From: Candidatus Beckwithbacteria bacterium
GTDB taxonomy: Bacteria > Patescibacteriota > Microgenomatia > UBA1400 > UBA1449
Direction of reading: 5' to 3'
DNA length: 12,204 bases
Assembly: GCA_012798485.1 (NCBI GenBank)
Contig: JAAZND010000053.1
Coordinates: 1 to 12,204, forward strand
The notes below the pieces were generated by a model. It was not told the origin of the DNA. It worked only from the letters and a program-made list of their open reading frames with translations, and did not search any database. Position numbers and translations under genes: made by a program. Each line of letters opens with the position of its first letter. Positions within the stretch are counted from its first letter, which is position 1. This document shows, in pieces, positions 7,659 through 12,204 of the stretch.

Positions 7659-8022
7659 ATGCGAATATTTTACAAAGCTTTGCAATATTTAACTTAAGCT
7701 GCTAAAAAGCTATATCGTGAAAAGTCCTATAACTTTTTTGTGAAATATCACTCTCTTTTTATTACAGGATACTAAGTGGTGACACACTCCTCTGCTCCCT
7801 ATTCTGCCTATCAAAATTTTTTTACCCACTACTCTGTTTTTTTCTTTATTAAATCAATATAAAACCTTGTTATTTTTATTTTTTTCAATTAATTAAACCA
7901 ATTTAAACTACCGCTATCTAATTTCTTAATTATTTATTATAGGACTTATTAAATCTAATTAACTCCCCTATTTTTTAGTTATATTTTAGATATATTTTTT
8001 AAAATATGAAAAATATCTTAAT

Positions 8023-8473
8023 ATGACAGACTTTTATCATTATAAGGCTATTGATTTTGCAAAAAATCAAATTACCACCACTATCGCCACTGGACCTGTT
8101 GTAATTAATGACAAAAAAGAGTTTTTACTTCATATTTCTCCCAGTACTAATAAATACCAATTTGCCGGAGGAAGACTCACTGATACTAAAAGCTCTCAAG
8201 AAAATGTTATTTTTCGCCCATGGGAAGATATGAAAATTAAGGTTAAATTAATCCAAGGCTTTGAACCATTTGTGGTTGTGGATGAAATTGTAAGAGACGG
8301 TCAAAAAGAAATTATGACTTTAATTCATTATCTAGCATGAAAAAACTTTACCAAAGGAAAATAACTGTGGCTGATTTAGTTTACAGCAAATTAAAAAAAT
8401 AGAACAGGAAAATAAAATTTCTTCACCTAATGTCAGACTTGCTTGTGAATATTTTTTAGAAATTAAATCTTAA
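8023..8473 (+). pseudogene. Decayed Nudix-like hydrolase gene (frameshift plus stop)
   Basis: The first frame (8023-8340, 105 residues) has a Nudix-like fold pattern: TGPVVINDKKEFLL, then YQFAGGRL, then the Nudix-box position. Aligned without gaps to Gx5Ex7REUxEExGU, G50 is kept, but E is K56, R is F64, E is R65, and only E68-D69 of the final acidic pair remain. The catalytic metal site is therefore largely lost. After the TGA at 8338, the missing C-terminal part continues in the +2 frame: KTLPKENNCG, a TGA at 8372-8374 where family members usually have Trp before FSL, then FSLQQIKKIEQENKI and PNVRLACEYFL, ending at the TAA at 8471. A shift at the A-run near 8340-8345 and one nonsense change explain the break. 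A truncated but expressed protein cannot be excluded. The end overlaps the convergent EamA gene by 4 bp. Confidence 0.65.
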
Positions 8474-8886
8474 ATCAACATTAATCCTAATCCAACAATC
8501 ACTCCGACAACGCCAATAATTTTTTGTAAAGTTAATTCATCTTTATAAAAATAAGCAGATAACAAAGTAATTAAAGAAATAGAGACAGCATTGATGGCAT
8601 TAATATACCCAGGATTAGGAGCAAACTTATAACCTATTTGCATAAACAGATTGAAAAGCATAGAAAAAATTCCTATGAAAATTAAGATTAGCCAATTTTT
8701 GCACTCGATTTTAATCTCGATTTTTTTGAGTTTAATCTCAACAAGTGTGTAAAAAGCTACAAACAAATATGAGTAAAAAAGGAAAACTGGAATCGGGATT
8801 CCCTGGTTGATAAAATATTTAGAAACTAAAGCCAAAATTCCCCAAACAAAAAAAGCACCAAAAGCATATAGAAGCCATTAAAGCAT
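8470..8886 (-). pseudogene. Small EamA/DMT-type transporter, stop at codon 3
   Basis: Single-domain drug/metabolite-transporter-like membrane protein, about 138 residues if intact. Four helices are visible: WLLYAFGAFFVWGILALVSKY, PVFLFYSYLFVAFYTLVEI, WLILIFIGIFSMLFNLFMQIGY, and ISLITLLSAYF with the final IIGVVGVIVGLGLMLI. The signature order, with YINAINAVSISLITLLSAYFYKDELT before the last helix, is that of the ~140-residue EamA proteins. In frame, the 5' end reads ATG CTT TAA TGG CTT (8886 down), so a TAA stands at codon 3. The only later usual start is a TTG at 8835, inside helix 1, which would remove half of that helix. Either a nonsense mutation inactivated the gene, or translation begins at an unusual codon, or there is a sequencing error. 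Substrate unknown. Confidence 0.65.
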
Positions 8887-8925
8887 AATTTTTTATTACA
8901 TTTTTAATTTTTACTTTTGCATTTT

Positions 8926-9765
8926 CTATTGTGCTCCCCATTTTGCAGCAATCAAAACAATAACAAAAACTACAATGCCAACCTGGAGATATTCTCTAAT
9001 CGTTTGTTTAAAAAGTCTTCCCACCATGGCTTGCTGAATAATCCCAAGACCAACATACATGAGCGTCACTAATGATAACGAAGCAATAATAATTGATAAA
9101 GGCCAAAAACTGATAAAAAAAGCAAGTTGCGCTAAAATCCAGGCAAAACCAAAGCTGTACCATAAAAGTTTTTCTGTCACTTTTTCTTCCAAATTAATAG
9201 ACCAAATCCCTTGTAAGAGTAAAGGGAAAGCGATGATAAAAATTAAAATAGCGTTAAACCAAGGCATTAAACGAAAAGAAAAAACCGTATCAAAAAGGAG
9301 AAAGGCGGTAAATAAAGTCATGACAAAACCCAAGGCTTGAGCAGCTCGCAAAAGTTGAATAGTCCTAATGGCGGCGACAGTAAAAATATTCTCAGTTAAA
9401 AGTAAAGCATACATCCCAATGGCAAATAAAGTGATGAGAATGACTCTAACTAAAACTCTTTCTGGAAGAAGAAAGAAGAATAAACCTATTGAAGCTGTAA
9501 AAATAGTGGGCAAAATCGGTCCCATAATCCAGGCTATTTTACGAGCATCTTCTTTAATCGACCAGATAGAAAGTAAAATTGTGCAAATAGATAAAAAAGC
9601 AATCACATAATATCTTAGCGAAGCATCAACTATCTGAGTTAACAAAAGACCTAAAGAAAGGGAAACCGATACCAAAACAAATTTTTCTCTTTTTGGAATG
9701 GTAAGTTTAAAAAGTTTAAAATTAGATTTTTTTGGCGTTATAGTAGATCTTTTGAACGTCCTCAT
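8926..9765 (-). CDS. Nine-helix membrane protein, function unknown, overlapping yebC
   Basis: A 279-residue integral membrane protein with a basic N-terminus (MRTFKRSTITPKKSNFK) and about nine hydrophobic segments, beginning FVLVSVSLSLGLLL and ending VGIVVFVIVLIAAKWG. Between helices 4 and 5 is a charged, possibly conserved stretch, TENIFTVAAIRTIQLLRAAQ. I think it belongs to an uncharacterised family common in Microgenomates, but I cannot name it with confidence, and no transport or enzyme motif is visible. The gene starts inside yebC: possible ATGs are at 9783, 9771 and 9765. Taking 9765 gives a 44-bp overlap with the yebC 3' end in another frame, and no plausible start exists after the yebC stop before helix 1. 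It is therefore almost certainly cotranscribed and perhaps translationally coupled with yebC. Confidence 0.75.
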   Translation of the reverse strand: MRTFKRSTITPKKSNFKLFKLTIPKREKFVLVSVSLSLGLLLTQIVDASLRYYVIAFLSICTILLSIWSIKEDARKIAWIMGPILPTIFTASIGLFFFLLPERVLVRVILITLFAIGMYALLLTENIFTVAAIRTIQLLRAAQALGFVMTLFTAFLLFDTVFSFRLMPWFNAILIFIIAFPLLLQGIWSINLEEKVTEKLLWYSFGFAWILAQLAFFISFWPLSIIIASLSLVTLMYVGLGIIQQAMVGRLFKQTIREYLQVGIVVFVIVLIAAKWGAQ

Positions 9766-10453
9766 GATCATCAATAATATCAAAGAATTTTAGAAATCGA
9801 TCAAACTCAGCTTGAGATAATTCAATATAAGTTTTGGGTAACATGATCACTTCTGCTTCTAAAACCTGATAGTTATTCTCTTTTAATTTTTGGGCAACTT
9901 CATGAGTTTGTGTACTTTCTACATACACATTTATTTGCCCATTTTCTATTTTACCAAAATCTTCTACTCCAAAGTCAATCAATTCCAATTGCAGTTCTTC
10001 TTCGTTTTTGGTTCCATCCAAAGCCAAAATTATTTCTCCTTTTTTTTCAAAAAAATAACTGGTTGATCCAAGACTTCCTAATACTCCTCCATGTTTATCA
10101 AACAAAGATCTTATTTCTGAGTTAGTACGATTTTTATTATCTGTCACACACTCAATCATCATGGCTATTTTTAGTGGACCAAAGCCTTCATACATTACTG
10201 ATTCATAAACTGCTCCCTCTATTCTACCGGCTCCTTTATCAATCGCCCGGTCAATATTATCTTTGGGCATATTCGCCTCTTTGGCTTTTTCCATAGCCAG
10301 TCTCAATCTAGGATTAAAGTCCGGATTATCACTGCCGCCTCCCTTGACTGCGATTGCAATCATTTTGGCAATACGCGAAAAAGCCTTGCCTCTTTTAGCA
10401 TCAGCAATTCCTTTATCATGTTTAATAGTTGCCCATTTTGAATGTCCTGACAC
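9722..10453 (-). CDS. yebC: YebC/PmpR/TACO1 family protein
   Basis: A full-length member (243 residues) of a near-universal family. It was first described as DNA-binding transcriptional regulators and more recently linked to translation of proline-rich or stalling sequences (TACO1 in mitochondria). The N-terminal signature SGHSKWATIKHDKGIADAKRGKAFSRIAK is followed by GGGSDNPDFNPRLRLAMEKAKEANMPKDNIDRAI, the hallmark of the family. The middle holds YEGFGP and DNKNRTNSEIRSLFDKHGG, and the C-terminal domain ends with a short DHEDVQKIYYNAK. The start is a GTG at 10453, placed by the conserved SGHSKW beginning. A TATAAT-like box lies at 10485-10480, leaving a leader of about 20 nt with no clear Shine-Dalgarno. 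Its 3' end overlaps the membrane-protein gene. It is divergent from the TPR gene, with 148 bp between them. Confidence 0.95.
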   Translation of the reverse strand: MSGHSKWATIKHDKGIADAKRGKAFSRIAKMIAIAVKGGGSDNPDFNPRLRLAMEKAKEANMPKDNIDRAIDKGAGRIEGAVYESVMYEGFGPLKIAMMIECVTDNKNRTNSEIRSLFDKHGGVLGSLGSTSYFFEKKGEIILALDGTKNEEELQLELIDFGVEDFGKIENGQINVYVESTQTHEVAQKLKENNYQVLEAEVIMLPKTYIELSQAEFDRFLKFFDIIDDHEDVQKIYYNAKKI

Positions 10454-10564
10454 AGCTAATTTAAAATGAAAAATTTAAAATTATAAAAAATCTTTTTAAA
10501 CTTTTCATATTAATCTTATTTTTATAAAATTTTTAATTTTTGAATTGAACTTATTATATCTCTC

Positions 10565-10593
10565 TTGACAAAATTTCCCAAATTGAGTATTTT
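10565..10593 (+). promoter_or_regulatory. Sigma70-type promoter of the TPR gene, leaderless layout
   Basis: A perfect -35 TTGACA (10565-10570), a 17-bp spacer, and a -10 TATTTT (10588-10593). The ATG at 10602 is eight bases after the -10 box, where transcription should start, so the transcript probably lacks a 5' leader. There is no Shine-Dalgarno sequence. Confidence 0.7.
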
Positions 10594-10601
10594 TAATTCC
10601 A

Positions 10602-11195
10602 ATGGATCTGTCCAAACTTGCAATTCAAAAAGCACTCAACTTTCAATGGCAGCAAGCCATTAGCCTTAACGAAGAGATTTTAGCACAAAATCCAAATGAT
10701 GTTGATGCTCTAAATAGAATTGCTCAGTGCCACCTTCAATTGGGCGATAAAGATAAAGCCTCAGCCTATTATCAACAAGTGATCCAACTTGACTCTATCA
10801 ATCCTATTGCCAAACGTAATTTGGAAAAAATTAAAAGTCTTAATGGTAATGCTCATATTGTTGAAATTAAAAGATTAAATTTTATCGAAGAACCAGGAAA
10901 AACTAAAATTATTTCTCTGGTCAGATTGGGCGAAAAAGGGGTTTTGTCCTGTTTACAAAGCTGTTTACCTCTAAATATGTCTTTGAGAGCTAAAAGTATT
11001 TGTCTTTATTTTGGAAAACAATATGTTGGTCGTTTTCCTGATGATATAAGCAAAAAATTGATTCACCTGATTAAAAATAAAAATGAATATGAAGTTTATG
11101 TTAAATCCGTACAGAAAAATAAAGTTAGTGTCATGGTCAAAGAAATCAAAACTAGTAAAAGAAGCATGAAAAAATGTTCCTTTTTTATTGGCTAG
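10602..11195 (+). CDS. TPR-repeat protein with conserved C-terminal domain
   Basis: A 197-residue soluble protein. Residues 1-70 form two tetratricopeptide repeats (WQQAISLNEEILAQNPND, then ALNRIAQCHLQLGDKDKASAYYQQVIQLD), a scaffold for protein contacts. Residues ~85-185 form a second domain starting FIEEPGKTKIISLVRLGE and including YVGRFPDDISKKLIHLIK and YEVYVKSVQKNKVSVMVKE. I recall the same TPR-plus-domain layout from other CPR genomes, but no function is established. The second domain looks like a small beta-rich module and has no catalytic motif that I can identify. It is transcribed from the promoter at 10565-10593. The final codons overlap the end of the convergent LytR_C gene by 11 bp. 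Confidence 0.8.
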   Translation: MDLSKLAIQKALNFQWQQAISLNEEILAQNPNDVDALNRIAQCHLQLGDKDKASAYYQQVIQLDSINPIAKRNLEKIKSLNGNAHIVEIKRLNFIEEPGKTKIISLVRLGEKGVLSCLQSCLPLNMSLRAKSICLYFGKQYVGRFPDDISKKLIHLIKNKNEYEVYVKSVQKNKVSVMVKEIKTSKRSMKKCSFFIG

Positions 11196-12162
11196 TGGGA
11201 CGGCTGCAATATTTTTGCCAAAAATCTTCTCCCAAAAAAACGGCCACATCTGCATGCAGAGTTTGCCCATCATCAACTGTAATCGGTAAAGCAAAATAAC
11301 TGGCAAAAAAATTAACTACAGTTGGATTTTCTATTCTAGAATTAAGATAAATCATTGTTTTATCATGCAATTCATTAGCCTGTCTTACTCCCACCACGTC
11401 AAATCCGGAATTGGCAACAATTCGTTTGAACAAATTTGCCAAGCCACTATGATTGGTGCCATTATAAATTTCCCAGGTAAAATCCTGTTTTAAAAAATCA
11501 GGGTTGGCTAAATCCCGAAAAACCATTTTATCCAAAAAATCAAAATTGGTTTTTAAAACTTCACTTTGATCAGGCAAAGTCTCCTGGCTAAAAACCTTAG
11601 TCTGGCTTAGGTCTAAAACTTCCACCTGTTCAAAACGCAGATTGTTAACAAAAAAATAAAGCCTTAACAAATCCCAAGCAGTTAATTTAGTTTTTGCTTG
11701 CGCCAGAAGAGCTTTTAGCAGTAAAGATTTAGGTTGTTTATCTTTTCCTCCAAGATTGATAAGATATCCATCTGTCACTGAACCCAGAAATTGGGTCATG
11801 CTATTTTGCAAAAAAGAACCAAAATCCAAGTCTTCCTGCTTAGCTAATTTTTTAAGATTAAAAGTTTTATACTCTCCATAGCCATAAGCCGTCTCCAGCA
11901 TGGCGTTTGTTGGCAAAAGCCACAATTTTGCCTCATTTAATTCCGGTGTAATTTTAAGATAAGCAAGTTGATTATTTTGTTCAACTGCCAGCGTTATTTG
12001 TCTTTTCCCATCCCAGATAGAATAATTTAAAGCCAAGTAAGTTTGATAAACAAAAAAACAAACAAGAAAAATAAGCAAAAAGATTAAGATAAATTTCCAG
12101 TAAGTTTTGTTTTTGAAATCAAAATGAAAATGCCTTAGAGTTCTTTTTTTCAATCTATGCAT
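11185..12162 (-). CDS. LytR_C-domain membrane-anchored protein
   Basis: A 325-residue protein with a basic cytoplasmic N-terminus (MHRLKKRTLRHFHFDFKNK), one transmembrane helix at about 22-42 (WKFILIFLLIFLVCFFVYQ), and a long extracytoplasmic part. The C-terminal ~85 residues match the LytR_C fold: WEIYNGTNHSGLANLFKRIV, then SGFDVVGVRQAN, then ADVAVFLGEDF. This domain accompanies LCP ligases that attach polymers to cell walls. The middle (about 55-200) sits where an LCP domain would be, but I see no conserved LCP arginines and it looks diverged or shortened. Catalytic activity is therefore doubtful, and a cell-envelope role is only inferred. Start ATG at 12162. Tail-to-tail overlap with the TPR gene. 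Confidence 0.75.
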   Translation of the reverse strand: MHRLKKRTLRHFHFDFKNKTYWKFILIFLLIFLVCFFVYQTYLALNYSIWDGKRQITLAVEQNNQLAYLKITPELNEAKLWLLPTNAMLETAYGYGEYKTFNLKKLAKQEDLDFGSFLQNSMTQFLGSVTDGYLINLGGKDKQPKSLLLKALLAQAKTKLTAWDLLRLYFFVNNLRFEQVEVLDLSQTKVFSQETLPDQSEVLKTNFDFLDKMVFRDLANPDFLKQDFTWEIYNGTNHSGLANLFKRIVANSGFDVVGVRQANELHDKTMIYLNSRIENPTVVNFFASYFALPITVDDGQTLHADVAVFLGEDFWQKYCSRPTSQ

Positions 12163-12168
12163 AAATTA

Positions 12169-12174
12169 ATAATA
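12169..12174 (-). promoter_or_regulatory. Candidate -10 box for the LytR_C gene
   Basis: TATTAT on the - strand, ending six bases before the ATG at 12162. The seventh base is the A of the ATG, so initiation there would give a leaderless mRNA. No good -35 lies 16-18 bp upstream, so support is moderate. Confidence 0.45.
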
Positions 12175-12204
12175 GCAATAATGATTTTTAAATTACAGCT
12201 GAAA

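Larger units (their letters stand above)
6676..8022. other. ~1.35-kb AT-rich noncoding region
   Basis: No frame of convincing length or composition is present on either strand, and I found no tRNA, rRNA or CRISPR array. The sequence is visibly more AT-rich than its neighbours and rich in TTTA/AAAT runs. Structured elements inside it are a 17-bp direct repeat (6820-6836 and 7384-7400), a dif-like 28-bp site (7372-7399), an 8-bp GAGTACTC palindrome (7437-7444), a three-armed CCTCTGTT repeat (7533-7658), and a nested inverted repeat around CAAAGCTTTG (7664-7689). The rest looks like unconstrained DNA. It lies between the recombinase and a decayed Nudix gene. Confidence 0.75.

Noticed and set aside
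6676..8022. Possible tRNA, tmRNA, CRISPR array or hidden gene
   Set aside because: No cloverleaf with a T-loop motif, no regularly spaced repeats, and frames are short and broken on both strands.
8338..8374. TGA read as glycine or tryptophan (alternative code as in some CPR lineages)
   Set aside because: Long intact genes such as gyrA contain no in-frame TGA, and reading the first TGA through still meets a TAA seven codons later. Decay is the simpler explanation.
9059..9610. Two open + strand frames of 80-93 residues
   Set aside because: They are antisense to the nine-helix membrane protein, of low complexity and rich in Lys/Ile; the - strand frame is clearly the coding one.

Overview
The window is low-G+C bacterial chromosomal DNA, most likely from a Candidate Phyla Radiation (Patescibacteria) genome and probably Microgenomates-like. 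That assignment rests on gene content and style recalled from memory, not on a search. The supporting signs are a lone TraG/VirD4-type ATPase, a zinc-ribbon gene followed by a cysteine-ladder gene, a TPR protein with an extra C-terminal domain beside yebC, a LytR_C membrane protein, starts without Shine-Dalgarno sequences, and abundant small palindromic intergenic repeats. Intact genes use the standard genetic code.

Left part (1-5719, all + strand): the C-terminal two thirds of gyrA; two hairpin repeats; a 752-residue FtsK/HerA-superfamily conjugation-type ATPase with a promoter whose -10 box lies right before the ATG; a small zinc-ribbon gene; an ~83-bp imperfect palindrome; and a 309-residue cysteine-ladder protein. 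The zinc-ribbon and ladder genes look like two halves of one protein type separated by the palindrome.

Middle part (5725-8022): a complete Xer-type tyrosine recombinase on the - strand, then about 1.35 kb of very AT-rich DNA without genes. This stretch holds a 28-bp site at 7372-7399 with the 11-6-11 layout of a dif site and arms matching in inverted orientation at 10 of 11 positions. A second copy of its core and right arm lies 564 bp away. A three-armed repeat built on CCTCTGTT lies at 7533-7658. Most genes on each side point towards this stretch, so it may be the replication terminus or a Xer-targeted integration locus.

Right part (8023-12204): two decayed genes (a Nudix-like protein with a frameshift and stop, and a small EamA transporter with a stop at codon 3), a nine-helix membrane protein overlapping the 3' end of yebC, yebC itself, a TPR protein with a well-formed promoter, and a LytR_C membrane protein whose 3' end overlaps the TPR gene tail to tail. 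Three genes (ATPase, TPR, LytR_C) have a -10-like hexamer 6 to 8 nt before the start codon, which suggests leaderless mRNAs.

The most interesting hypotheses are the recombinase plus dif-like site, and the palindrome that separates the zinc-ribbon and cysteine-ladder genes in the same reading frame.
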